Origin: an uncultured Clostridia bacterium
GTDB lineage: Bacteria > Bacillota > Clostridia > Saccharofermentanales > DTU023
NCBI GenBank assembly: GCA_946220865.1
Contig: CAMJYM010000013.1
Coordinates: 1-40,212, forward strand
Direction of reading: 5' to 3'
Length of the DNA: 40,212 bases
Each line of letters begins with the position of its first letter. Position 1 is the first letter of the stretch. This document shows, one piece after another, positions 1 to 8,477 of this stretch. The notes below the pieces were generated by a model. The model made no database searches. It was given only the letters and a program-made list of their open reading frames with translations, and was not told the origin of the DNA. The position numbers were made by a program, and so were the translations under genes.

Positions 1-70
1 CTAGTCATGTGAGGAGACCCCCTGACTTCTAACCTACAACAAGTTTACTCTGCCGATAAAAAATCATCAT

Positions 71-113
71 TTGAGATTAAGACAGCCCATAACGTATAAT
101 TCAGCCAGGAGGA
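71..113 (+). promoter_or_regulatory. glgB promoter and ribosome binding site
   Basis: TTGAGA (71-76) and TATAAT (95-100) are separated by 18 bases, close to the housekeeping sigma-factor consensus. AGGAGGA (107-113) is followed by 8 bases before the ATG at 121. The predicted transcription start falls almost at the Shine-Dalgarno site, so the leader would be very short. Confidence 0.75.
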
Positions 114-120
114 AAGTATT

Positions 121-2190
121 ATGGATCCTGCCTATCTTTTTAATATTGGTCAGAATTATGAAGCCTATAAATATCTCGGGATGCATCGCACAGAGTTGGA
201 CGGGCAGGACGCCAGAGTCTTTCGTGTCTGGGCTCCACATGCTCAGAACATCAGTTTAGCTGGTGATTTTAACGGCTGGTCAGTGGATGCTCAGCCGATG
301 CTGCGTCTGGGCGAGACCGGGATTTGGGAAACGACCCTCAACGCCGTGCCATCATGGAGCCGCTACAAATATTTTGTCGTGGGCAAGGACGGGAAAGGTG
401 TTTGGAAAGCCGACCCCTTCTCCCTCCACCAGGAAAAAAGACCCGGCACTTCTTCCATTGTCTACGATGAAGACCCCTTTGCCTGGACGGATGACGTTTT
501 TCTCAGTGCGCGAAAAGATGCCCGAACGCCTCAGCCACTCAATATCTACGAAGTCCATCTCGGTTCATGGCGCCGTTACGAAGATGGCAACTGCTACAAC
601 TACAGGGACATTGCACCGCAGCTTGCGGACTACTGCCTCGACCTCGGCTACAATGCCGTGGAGCTCATGGGCATTATGGAGTATCCCCTCGACGATTCCT
701 GGGGTTATCAGGTCACAGGCTATTTTGCGCCGACTTCGCGATATGGCACTCCCCTTGACTTTAAGTTTTTTGTCAACACCCTGCACGCCGCAGGTATAAA
801 AGTTTTTCTGGATTGGGTTCCGGCACATTTCCCCAAAGATGAGTTTGGGCTCTTTCGCTTTGATGGCAGCGCAACCTATGAATACGTGGACAGTCGATTA
901 GCCGAACAGGAAGAATGGGGCACGATGGTCTTCGATTTTGCCAAGGCAGAAGTGCGTTCCTTCCTGATCTCCAGCGCTTGTTTCTGGCTGCGGGAGATGC
1001 ATCTGGATGGTTTGCGCGTGGATGCGGTGAGTTCCATGCTTTATCTGGATTATGGCCACCACGAGGCCATCAAGAACCGCTATGGCAGCAACGAAAATCT
1101 CGATGCCATCGATTTTCTGCGTGTCTTGAATAAGATGCTCGCCGACGAGTTTCCCTGCTGTTTCATCATGGCGGAGGAATCTACGGCTTTCCCCTACATC
1201 ACAAAATCTGTGGAAGAGGGCGGTCTTGGCTTTACGCATAAATGGAATATGGGCTGGATGCACGACACACTGGAGTATTTCAAAAATGATTACTACGCGC
1301 GTAAATACGTGCACAATAAGATGACTTTCTCAATGACCTATGCTTTTGCCGAGCGCCATATCCTTCCCTATTCTCACGACGAGGTTGTCCATGGCAAGCT
1401 CTCTCTGATCGGCCGTCAACCAGGAGATATCTGGCGGCAATGCGCCAGCCTGAGGGTCCTCTTTTCCTGGCAGATCGCCCACCCCGGCGCCAAGCTGAAT
1501 TTTATGGGCAACGAATTTGGCCAGTTTATTGAGTGGCGTTTCCGAGAGCAGCTCGAGTGGTTTATGCTTGATCTTGAACAGCACCGGGCCCTGCAGAATT
1601 TCAGTCGTGAACTCAACCATCTCTACCTCCAGCATGGGGCCTTCTGGGAGAAGCCTCTGACCTGGGATGGCTTTGAATGGATGCAGGCCGATGATGCCGA
1701 AAACAGCGTTTTTGCCTTTGTCCGCAAAGGCGAGGATGAAAGCATCCTTGCTCTCTTTAACATGACCCCTGCCGTCCTTCCCGGCTATGTTCTGCGCGTG
1801 CCGCAATTTGGGCGCTACGAGCTGCTGCTTAATAGTGATGACGTTCGTTTTGGCGGTTCCGGCTACTGGGGAGGCTCAAGTCAGGGTAAGATTTTCTCCA
1901 CCAATCCCCTCAGCCAGAAGGATATGCAAAAACAAAGCCAGAAGCGCAAAGAATATTCCCGGACGATACTCAGCGAACTTGAGCGTGAACAGGAAAAATA
2001 TCTGAAGGAGCGCCAACATCTGCTGGAAAAACTGGATCAGCAAGTGGGTGGGTCAGCCGTTGATCACGAGAGTCTAAAGGCTTTACACCATCCCCTTCCG
2101 GAGATACCGCAAGAACTCGTTTTTCATGAGGAGAGCAAGCTCATCCTGGACCTGCCGCCGCTTGCAGCCGTTTTTTTTTCGTTTAGTTGA
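121..2190 (+). CDS. glgB: 1,4-alpha-glucan branching enzyme with C-terminal charged insertion
   Basis: Transfers alpha-1,4 glucan segments to alpha-1,6 positions during glycogen synthesis in the cytoplasm. The 689-residue product has an N-terminal CBM48-type domain (about residues 30-115, with AGDFNGW) followed by a GH13 barrel. Visible GH13 motifs are DGLRVDAVSSM (nucleophile Asp301), MAEEST (acid/base Glu352) and SHDEVVHGK (Asp420). The start at 121 is set by an AGGAGGA 8 bases upstream. Typical GlgB proteins have about 630-650 residues. The extra length is a Lys/Glu/Gln-rich, probably helical segment at about 588-665, inserted into the C-terminal beta domain just before the final strands (LILDLPPLAAVFF). 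No other glycogen gene is nearby. The stop overlaps the convergent cobD stop by 8 bases. Confidence 0.95.
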   Translation: MDPAYLFNIGQNYEAYKYLGMHRTELDGQDARVFRVWAPHAQNISLAGDFNGWSVDAQPMLRLGETGIWETTLNAVPSWSRYKYFVVGKDGKGVWKADPFSLHQEKRPGTSSIVYDEDPFAWTDDVFLSARKDARTPQPLNIYEVHLGSWRRYEDGNCYNYRDIAPQLADYCLDLGYNAVELMGIMEYPLDDSWGYQVTGYFAPTSRYGTPLDFKFFVNTLHAAGIKVFLDWVPAHFPKDEFGLFRFDGSATYEYVDSRLAEQEEWGTMVFDFAKAEVRSFLISSACFWLREMHLDGLRVDAVSSMLYLDYGHHEAIKNRYGSNENLDAIDFLRVLNKMLADEFPCCFIMAEESTAFPYITKSVEEGGLGFTHKWNMGWMHDTLEYFKNDYYARKYVHNKMTFSMTYAFAERHILPYSHDEVVHGKLSLIGRQPGDIWRQCASLRVLFSWQIAHPGAKLNFMGNEFGQFIEWRFREQLEWFMLDLEQHRALQNFSRELNHLYLQHGAFWEKPLTWDGFEWMQADDAENSVFAFVRKGEDESILALFNMTPAVLPGYVLRVPQFGRYELLLNSDDVRFGGSGYWGGSSQGKIFSTNPLSQKDMQKQSQKRKEYSRTILSELEREQEKYLKERQHLLEKLDQQVGGSAVDHESLKALHHPLPEIPQELVFHEESKLILDLPPLAAVFFSFS

Positions 2191-3460
2191 TGTCGAGCGC
2201 GCAGATTTGTTCGATGAACGCCGCATTTTCTTCCGCCGATTTCACAGCAATGCGAAACCAGCCATCTCCCAAGCCCTCGTAATTAGCGCAGGAGCGTATC
2301 AAAATGGCCCGCTTACCGAGCAGAAGTTTGGCCTGCAACAGACTTTCAGAATGCTGAAAGAAAAGATAATTGGCTTCTCCCTGAATCTCCTTAGCCCCAA
2401 ACTTACGCAACTCTTCTGCCAGTTCGCTTTTATTTTCAGCAAGTTCTTCCAGGCAGCCCCGGATGGTCGCAGCCGGGACCTTCATGGCAGCCTCCGCCGC
2501 TGCAGCTGCCGGTGCAGAAACCTGCCAGGGCGGCGTCAAAGCTTTGATTTTTTGGCATAAATTTCTGTCGGAACAATAAAGCCAGCCAATACGCAGAGCG
2601 GGAATAGCAAAGAGCTTGGTCAGGGAATGGAAACTTACAAAGCTGAGAATCTTCGCTGGCGTATGGCCTCTCGAAGTCTCCCGTCCCTTAGTTTCTGAAT
2701 CAGTATGTTTCGACGGGAAGTCTGACCTCTGTTCTAAAAAGGGCGCCAGGGCAATTTTCGTGGCCTTAAGTTCTTCAGGCAGAAAATCCAGAAAACAGAG
2801 ATCCAGCAAAAGAGCAACTCCCATCTCTCTGCAACGTTCAGCAATTTGACTCAGGATTTCAGGTCGTATGCTTCGTCCTGTGGGATTATTGGGATGGCAG
2901 AGGATCACAGCTCTGAGCTGCTCGTTGATGACCGGCAGAAGGCGCTCATTAACGTCAAACTGCTCTTCCGCCAGCAGACGATGGGAAAGAATGTGGAAAC
3001 CTGCAGCACTGAATGCCGCACGATATTCTCCAAAACAAGGTTCGGCTATCAGGACATCCTGTCGTCTTTCAAAATTATCTGAAAGGCGCAAGGCACAGGC
3101 CGTTCTGAAAATTAAATCTGCGCCGCCATTGCCCGCAATCACTTGTTCTTGGGGAATTTTTTCTTTTTCCGACAAGCGTGCTAAAAAGCCTCTCGGTTCG
3201 GGTTCCGGGTAGGCAGAGATTTGCTTCATCGCGTCAAGTGCCGCAGTTGTTATGCCCCAGTTTTGCGCCAGAGGATTGATGTTAGAAGAAAAATCAAGGA
3301 TAGCTTCAGGAGGAAGCTGCAGTAAAGCCGCAACTTTGACTTTATCGGCCCCATGAGGCATCATTTCCAGGGAGCGGCGCAGCTCGTTAAGACTGTTGCG
3401 ATTCCTACCCGGGTGAAGTTCATTCGCCGGCTTAAACATATTACGAGGTTTTTCTTGCAC
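2183..3460 (-). CDS. cobD: L-threonine-O-3-phosphate decarboxylase (CobD-type PLP enzyme)
   Basis: Decarboxylates threonine phosphate to (R)-1-aminopropan-2-yl phosphate, the linker CbiB attaches to the corrin. It is a fold-type I aminotransferase homologue with the CobD hallmarks HGAD (36-39) and LDFSSNINPL (56-65), CHPNNPTG (188-195), and the Schiff-base lysine in SLTKLFAIPALRIGW (Lys282). A hydrophilic stretch at about 243-270 looks like a loop insertion. Start: GTG at 3460 with GGGGAG 7 bases upstream. About 32 residues precede the usual family start, so the internal ATGs near MMPHGAD are alternatives. It is the last gene of the cobalamin cluster. Histidinol-phosphate aminotransferase is the close alternative, but FSSNINP, HGAD and the position next to cbiB favour CobD. 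Confidence 0.88.
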   Translation of the reverse strand: MQEKPRNMFKPANELHPGRNRNSLNELRRSLEMMPHGADKVKVAALLQLPPEAILDFSSNINPLAQNWGITTAALDAMKQISAYPEPEPRGFLARLSEKEKIPQEQVIAGNGGADLIFRTACALRLSDNFERRQDVLIAEPCFGEYRAAFSAAGFHILSHRLLAEEQFDVNERLLPVINEQLRAVILCHPNNPTGRSIRPEILSQIAERCREMGVALLLDLCFLDFLPEELKATKIALAPFLEQRSDFPSKHTDSETKGRETSRGHTPAKILSFVSFHSLTKLFAIPALRIGWLYCSDRNLCQKIKALTPPWQVSAPAAAAAEAAMKVPAATIRGCLEELAENKSELAEELRKFGAKEIQGEANYLFFQHSESLLQAKLLLGKRAILIRSCANYEGLGDGWFRIAVKSAEENAAFIEQICALDIN

Positions 3461-3505
3461 GTTTCTCTCCCCTTTCAGCCTGGTACAGGTCTTTATGCGC
3501 TTACA

Positions 3506-4504
3506 TTACAGTTTCAGCCATTTCAGCCAGGCTACGCCCATGGCAAAGAAAAGAGCCATGAACCCCGCCAGATAGAGCAGACGAATGCTGAGGTCAATAT
3601 CTGAGGCTTCTGCATGACGGCGAGGATCTCCGATCGTAGGCTTAAACACCTCCTGGCCAAAATACTTATGGCTGCCGCCCAGCTGAAGTCCCAGAGCACC
3701 TGCGACGACAGCTTCTGTCTGCCCTGAATTAGGGGAGGCGTGCTTCAGGCGATCCCTCTTGAAAATCTTCCAGGCTGACTTTATGTCGAGTCTCAAAAAC
3801 GGGCAGGCGAGCAATAAAAGCAAGGCCGCCAGGCGCGAGGGCAGGAAATTAAGGACGTCGTCACATTTGGCCGAAACTTTGCCGAAATCTTTGTAACGGG
3901 CATTTTTATAGCCGATCATTGAATCGAGGGTATTGACGCACTTTAGAAAAAACATGCCGGGCAGATCAAAGAGACAGAGAAAAAAGAGCGGGGCCATCAC
4001 CCCATCAGCAAAGTTTTCGGCAACTGTTTCCACTGCCGCTTTACAGACTTCCTCCTCACTTAATTCAGCGGTATCCCGGCCAACGATGCGGGAAAGGCTT
4101 TGCCGTGCAGGAGGAAGGCCCTGCTCTCGCAGCTTGAGAGCGACCGCTCCGGCTTCGTCCGCCAGATCTTTTAAAGCCAGGAGCTGCCAGCAGAGGAGCA
4201 GACGGGCAAAAAACCAGAGAGGCAGGCTAAGGCGAAAGAGCAGCCAGAGAAAAGCCGTAAGGAAGAGAGTCAGTCCTGCCGGCAGCGCAAGTCCCATCAG
4301 AAATCCTCTGGCCAGGCGCTGACGTTCAGAAAGAAGAGGTCGATTCAAAAGGCGCTCGAGCGTGGCAATGATTTTTCCGATCAAACGTATGATATGGGGC
4401 CAGCCCTGGGGATCGCCCAGTAAAAGATCCAGCCCAAAAGCAAGCAGGATCGTGACGGGCAGGGTCATGGAGGCCATTTGAGAAAGAGAAAGTCCGAAAT
4501 TCAT
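3506..4504 (-). CDS. cbiB: Adenosylcobinamide-phosphate synthase, membrane protein
   Basis: Joins the aminopropanol phosphate linker to adenosylcobyric acid. The 332-residue protein has several membrane segments (about 13-30, 68-110, 230-245, 305-325) and the CbiB-typical stretches LLLGDPQGWPH near the N-terminus, AAVETVAENFADGVMAPLFF, NTLDSMIGYKNARYKDFG and GDPRRHAEASDI. The length is normal for the family. The ATG at 4504 begins 9 bases after the stop of the upstream CobU-like/CobC gene, so the two are probably co-transcribed and coupled. CobD, which makes its substrate, follows directly. Confidence 0.95.
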   Translation of the reverse strand: MNFGLSLSQMASMTLPVTILLAFGLDLLLGDPQGWPHIIRLIGKIIATLERLLNRPLLSERQRLARGFLMGLALPAGLTLFLTAFLWLLFRLSLPLWFFARLLLCWQLLALKDLADEAGAVALKLREQGLPPARQSLSRIVGRDTAELSEEEVCKAAVETVAENFADGVMAPLFFLCLFDLPGMFFLKCVNTLDSMIGYKNARYKDFGKVSAKCDDVLNFLPSRLAALLLLLACPFLRLDIKSAWKIFKRDRLKHASPNSGQTEAVVAGALGLQLGGSHKYFGQEVFKPTIGDPRRHAEASDIDLSIRLLYLAGFMALFFAMGVAWLKWLKL

Positions 4505-4513
4505 GCTTTACTC

Positions 4514-5749
4514 TCACTTCCCTTCCAACAGGCGACAGGAGCTGAGTTGTCCAGAACTCAGCTCGCCAAGCAGGGTGAGAGACTCCCCTTCTTTGAGCAT
4601 GAAACGATAATAGGCCGCGTTTTCCAGGCCGCTTCCGTCCCTATCTTGTCTTGCGTCGACAAGTTCCGGAAAACGCTCTGCGAGTTGATGCAGAAGCTCC
4701 ATGATGCTTCCCCCATGCATAAAGAGTGCAAAACGTGCAGAATCTGAGCCGCTGAACTCCGACGCCTGGGTTACAGACAGGCTTAGATCAATACAACTCA
4801 GAACTTTTTCAAAGCCTGCAGTGATGCGTGCCGCAAAGGCCTCAGCAGGCTCCATGTGAAAGGGTGCACTCTGACCCGAGCTGGCAATCCAGCTGCGATA
4901 ATCAGCATTGTCTTTCATCTCTTCCCAGGTTTTGCCTTCAAGGCTGCCAAAATCACGTTCCCAGAAGTCAGGAATGAGAAGAGGAGAAAATTCAGGAAAA
5001 TAAATGGCCGCCGTTTCCTGACAGCGCTTCGCCGGTGAAGAAAACAAGAGCGTAAGCGGCAGGTTCTGACGCTCCTTTTCACGCCGCCTGAGCAGGGCTT
5101 CCCTGCCCTGGGGAGCAAGCGGACAATCGCGGCGGCCCAGATATTCTTTGCGAAGATTGGGCTCGCTTGCACCGTGGCGGTATAGTTTGAGGATAAAGCT
5201 CCTGCGTTCATCGGAGGCTGCTGAAAGTGAGTCTCGGGCAGCATCGGAGATCTCGTTGTAAGAGCTTTCATTTGTCGACATAAGAGCCTTTGCAGCCGGT
5301 GAAGAGCCGTCAGTTTCTGCGAAAAGCGGGACCTCAGCGCCTTTCAGGCAAAGACCCTGGCCTGCAAAAACCCTGTCCACTCGTTCGGCTCTTTGCGCAA
5401 GCCACCTCAGCGCCTTGCCGTTGCGCTCGCGCAGAACTCGCAGCTCTTTATCCAGAGGGACAATGCCGCAACCTCGTTCTTCAAAGAGGAGGACAAGCGG
5501 TCGATTTCCCGAGCGTTTCTCTGCGTCTTCGACTTTTTCTGCCAGCTGCTGCAGAACGATATGGTCATCTGCACACGGCTGTGCATCGAGCCAGCGCTCC
5601 AGGCCTTCGACCAGGCAATACGGCTTATCCCCTTCGGATTCAGAGCTTTTATATGCCGCAGCCTTAGCTTCAGAAAGAGCAGCACTCAAACATTTTTCGG
5701 CATATTCTTTTTTTCCTGAAGCCGCGCCACCAAAAATCAAAAAGATCAT
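4514..5749 (-). CDS. CobU-like domain fused to histidine phosphatase (CobC-type alpha-ribazole phosphatase)
   Basis: Two domains in 411 residues. Residues 1-137 resemble CobU: a P-loop-like GGAASGKK (8-15), then GCGIVPLDKELRVLRERNG and VFAGQGLCLKG, which match the CobU C-terminal half. The residue after the P-loop lysine is Lys instead of Ser/Thr. No RHRxxR guanylylation motif is seen, so kinase/guanylyltransferase activity is doubtful. A variable linker (138-183) leads to a phosphoglycerate-mutase-type domain with LYRHGASEPN (His192), CPLAPQGREAL, SSPAKRCQETA, FWERDFGSLEGKTWEEM and a second histidine in FMHGGS. In this cluster the phosphatase would dephosphorylate alpha-ribazole or adenosylcobalamin 5'-phosphate. 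Start: ATG at 5749 with GAGGAG upstream, 14 bases after the cobS stop. Confidence 0.85.
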   Translation of the reverse strand: MIFLIFGGAASGKKEYAEKCLSAALSEAKAAAYKSSESEGDKPYCLVEGLERWLDAQPCADDHIVLQQLAEKVEDAEKRSGNRPLVLLFEERGCGIVPLDKELRVLRERNGKALRWLAQRAERVDRVFAGQGLCLKGAEVPLFAETDGSSPAAKALMSTNESSYNEISDAARDSLSAASDERRSFILKLYRHGASEPNLRKEYLGRRDCPLAPQGREALLRRREKERQNLPLTLLFSSPAKRCQETAAIYFPEFSPLLIPDFWERDFGSLEGKTWEEMKDNADYRSWIASSGQSAPFHMEPAEAFAARITAGFEKVLSCIDLSLSVTQASEFSGSDSARFALFMHGGSIMELLHQLAERFPELVDARQDRDGSGLENAAYYRFMLKEGESLTLLGELSSGQLSSCRLLEGK

Positions 5750-5763
5750 CTTCTATTTTCTCC

Positions 5764-6612
5764 TCAGGGTAAACACAGGGCGTAGAGGCCTAATTCTAAC
5801 GTTTCTGCCACACAGAGAAAAAAGCCAGCAAGATCGCCGGTGATGCCCCCGTAATGACGTCTGAAATAAGTCGCCGAAAGAACGGCAAGAGGCAGTATTC
5901 CGCTGACAGCAATGAGCCCTGAAAATGAAGCGGTAAGACCAGACACTAAGGTAAAAACAAGGCCTTCCAGGAGAAGAATGACTTTTTTCTTTTCATCCGC
6001 AGGATTTTTCACCAGGCCCAACATTCCGCTGGCACGGGCATAGGGCAGGGACAGGGAAAGATATCCCGAAGCACAGCGTCCGGCGGCCAGAAAACTGGCC
6101 AGAACAAGAGTCAGCCTCCAGCCTGAACTTCCAGGAAAGAGAGGCAGGCTGCGTTTCAGAATTTCAGATAAAGCTGCAAATTGACTGAGCAGGAGCAAAA
6201 TCACAGAAATGATCGCCATGGGGCCGGCATGGGGGTCTTTCATAATGCGCAGTTCTTCTTCCCTGCCACGGCGTGAATAAATCGCATCCGCCGCATCGGC
6301 AAAGCCGTCAAGATGGATACCACCAGTGAGCATAAACTCACCAAGGAGGAAAAAAGCGGCAAGCAGAAAGGGCTTCTGTGAAAAACTCAGGCACATGAGC
6401 AGGAGCCCAAGCAGGAGTCCGATGACAAAACCCACCAGGGGAAAGGTCAGGAGAACATGAGGGGGCGTTTCATTACCAAAGTTTTGTGGCACAGGGATAC
6501 GGCTGTAAAATGAAAAAGCTGCCAGGACTGAGTTTTTCAGCTCCTTAAGCGTCCTGCCGAAAAGGCCTGCTAACACCTGTTGATCTTTATTCTTTTTACT
6601 GTGCACCATCAC
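5764..6612 (-). CDS. cobS: Adenosylcobinamide-GDP ribazoletransferase (cobalamin synthase)
   Basis: Condenses adenosylcobinamide-GDP with alpha-ribazole or its phosphate at the membrane, the final joining step of the nucleotide loop. The 282-residue protein is rich in hydrophobic segments. It carries the CobS signatures FYSRIPVP (about 35-42), TGGIHLDGFADAADA with its Asp residues, RIMKDPHAGPMAI, and GGITGDLAGF near the C-terminus. The length is slightly above the usual 250 because of a polar N-terminal tail of about 25 residues. The ATG at 6612 directly follows the cobU stop (6613), so translation is tightly coupled. Confidence 0.95.
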   Translation of the reverse strand: MMVHSKKNKDQQVLAGLFGRTLKELKNSVLAAFSFYSRIPVPQNFGNETPPHVLLTFPLVGFVIGLLLGLLLMCLSFSQKPFLLAAFFLLGEFMLTGGIHLDGFADAADAIYSRRGREEELRIMKDPHAGPMAIISVILLLLSQFAALSEILKRSLPLFPGSSGWRLTLVLASFLAAGRCASGYLSLSLPYARASGMLGLVKNPADEKKKVILLLEGLVFTLVSGLTASFSGLIAVSGILPLAVLSATYFRRHYGGITGDLAGFFLCVAETLELGLYALCLP

Positions 6613-7275
6613 TTATACTTCCTCATTAATCCCCCGCAACGTTGAGATCAGCAGCGGGAATCCGGCTGTAACTTCACAGCAAAGTCCATCCCTGCGTTCG
6701 GCCAAAGCTGTGTGCAGGGCGCCCATGAGCCTGATCCATGACCTCGTCCCTGCGTCATAATCCAGAATATCCGAGGATATATCGTTGCTCACCAGAATGA
6801 GCAGGCGGCATTTTTCCATGAGACCGTCCAAATCCCTGAGTATTTTAAACTTGAGTTTTTCCACCGAAAGCTCAGGCAACTCTTTGACATCGTCCCGGAA
6901 AAGTTCGTTGGCCACCAGATTTCCCAGACATTCAAGAAGAAGGACCGATCCCTGGGGAATTTCAGAACCCAGCTCTAAAAGGTCACGAGCTTTTTCCACA
7001 TCCCTGAAGCCTTTACCCGCACGCTGTCGGCGGTGTCTGGCGATACGCTCCAGATTTTCGCGATCCTCTCCCGCCTCCATCGTGGCGAGATAGACGAGGG
7101 GCGCCGTGAAACGCTCAGCCGCCTCCTGCGACCAATCTTCTGCAAGAGCTGATTTGCCGCTCTTGCTGCCGCCGATAAGCAAAAGAAAGCGTTGGCTTTC
7201 CAATGGAATCGTCAAGCGTTCACAGCAGAGAAAATCCTTATTCTTGTTGTGAGCTTTTGGCAGCAAAATCTTCAT
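6613..7275 (-). CDS. cobU: Adenosylcobinamide kinase/adenosylcobinamide-phosphate guanylyltransferase
   Basis: Phosphorylates adenosylcobinamide and transfers GMP to it. The P-loop is GGSKSGKS (35-42 from the ATG at 7275), and IARHRRQR carries the expected guanylyl-accepting histidine (His81) with the FRDVE stretch after it. The region that reads VSNEVGxGIVP in most CobU proteins reads VSNDISSDILDYDAG here. The start is uncertain: the frame is open from a TTG at 7299, and ATGs lie at 7287 and 7275. All three overlap the end of cobT by 38-62 bases. GGAGGGG sits 13 bases before the 7275 ATG but only 1-3 bases before the 7287 ATG. The GIVP-type motif missing here is present in the CobU-like domain of the neighbouring fusion protein. 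Confidence 0.9.
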   Translation of the reverse strand: MKILLPKAHNKNKDFLCCERLTIPLESQRFLLLIGGSKSGKSALAEDWSQEAAERFTAPLVYLATMEAGEDRENLERIARHRRQRAGKGFRDVEKARDLLELGSEIPQGSVLLLECLGNLVANELFRDDVKELPELSVEKLKFKILRDLDGLMEKCRLLILVSNDISSDILDYDAGTRSWIRLMGALHTALAERRDGLCCEVTAGFPLLISTLRGINEEV

Positions 7276-8455
7276 AGGCTTCAACATGCCCCTCCGCAAA
7301 GCGCGGAAGCTCGTTCAAATCCTGCAGTGCAGCTTCCAGGAGCGGGATCAGGAGGATCGCCCCGGAACCTTCTCCCAAAGCGATATCAAGATCCAGAACG
7401 GCTTTGAGATTTAAGACTTTGGCTACCGCTGCAGCGCCTTTTTCTCTCGCCACATGAGTGGGAATCAGGAAGGCCTGGCTCTCAGCTACGAGACAAAACG
7501 CGCAGAGGGCTGCAGCGTAGGAAATAAGACCATCGAGCAGAACCGGAACGCGAGCCTCTGCGGCACCAAGATAGAGACCGCAGAGGGCAGCAATATCAAG
7601 TCCGCCTACGGCGGCTAAAGCAGCCAGAGGATCTGCAGGCCCCAGCTTCCGGGACGCCAGAGCCTCACCAATGACTTCACTTTTGTGACGATAGGCCTCA
7701 TCCGAAAGGCCGGAACCCCGGCCACAGATTTTTTCAGGTGAGCATCCCAGCAAGGCTGCGATCAGCGCCGTCGAGCTACTGGTGTTGCCGATACCCATCT
7801 CGCCGCCAACAAGCAGCCTGACCCCTGCGCGGGCCGCTGCCCGGGCGCATTCGCGGCCTACAGCGAGAGCCTCAAGAGCTTGCTCCCGGCTCATCGCATC
7901 CTGCCGCCGAAAGCTATGTGTTCCTTCGGGCATGATTTTATGAATGAAAACTTCAGCTGCACCCGGCTCTTCCTCTCCACGATAATAACGGGCACCTAAG
8001 TCAACTGGAATAAGGTCAAGGCCAAAACTTTCGCTCCAGAGTTTTACCGTACACTTGCCCTCATTGATATTGCGCAGCACCTGGGCGGTCACTTCCTGTC
8101 CGGTCTGACTCACCCCTTCTGCGACAATGCCGTTGTCCGCCACAAAAATAAAGGCAGCGCGTGGACTGATCTCCGGGCTCTTCTGCCCGCTCGCACCTGC
8201 CAATCGGCAGATCAGTTCTTCCAGGCGGCCCAGGGAATAGAGGGGTTTGCAGAGGTCCTGCCACTGCGCCCGGCAGGCGGCAGCAGCTTTTTTATCCGGC
8301 AGCAGGGCGGTATGCTTTAACTCACTCAGCCAGGTACTGCACTCCACGGCAGAAAATTTAAAGCCTCTGAGGTCACCAAGGATCTGCTCTTTTAATCCCG
8401 TCTTTTCACCAGGCTTTTCAAGCGGCCAGTTTTCACTGATCTTTTTATCACGCAT
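7238..8455 (-). CDS. cobT: Nicotinate-nucleotide-dimethylbenzimidazole phosphoribosyltransferase
   Basis: Makes alpha-ribazole phosphate from a lower-ligand base and nicotinate mononucleotide. The family motifs are FVADNGIVAEGVS, GEMGIGNTSSSTAL, GRGSGLSD, GGLDIAALCG, VLLDGLISYAAAL and LGEGSGAIL near the C-terminus, which contains the catalytic glutamate. At 405 residues it is about 50 longer than the usual 350; the extra residues lie at both ends. The lower ligand is not indicated, because no bluB or bza genes are in the window. The 3' end overlaps the cobU start. A 22-base gap separates it from the upstream precorrin-2 dehydrogenase-like gene, consistent with one operon. Confidence 0.95.
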   Translation of the reverse strand: MRDKKISENWPLEKPGEKTGLKEQILGDLRGFKFSAVECSTWLSELKHTALLPDKKAAAACRAQWQDLCKPLYSLGRLEELICRLAGASGQKSPEISPRAAFIFVADNGIVAEGVSQTGQEVTAQVLRNINEGKCTVKLWSESFGLDLIPVDLGARYYRGEEEPGAAEVFIHKIMPEGTHSFRRQDAMSREQALEALAVGRECARAAARAGVRLLVGGEMGIGNTSSSTALIAALLGCSPEKICGRGSGLSDEAYRHKSEVIGEALASRKLGPADPLAALAAVGGLDIAALCGLYLGAAEARVPVLLDGLISYAAALCAFCLVAESQAFLIPTHVAREKGAAAVAKVLNLKAVLDLDIALGEGSGAILLIPLLEAALQDLNELPRFAEGHVEAYEDFAAKSSQQE

Positions 8456-8477
8456 AAGGATGACTGCCTATCATAGC

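Noticed and set aside
1..24. The window start CTAGTCATGTG resembles CTAGTCACGTG in repeat block B (39798-39808).
   Set aside because: Only 10 of 11 bases agree and nothing else of the repeat is visible, so a repeat remnant at the left edge cannot be claimed.
898..1806. Open frames antisense to glgB (898-1314 and 1330-1806).
   Set aside because: They have no motifs or ribosome binding sites and mirror conserved GlgB codons.
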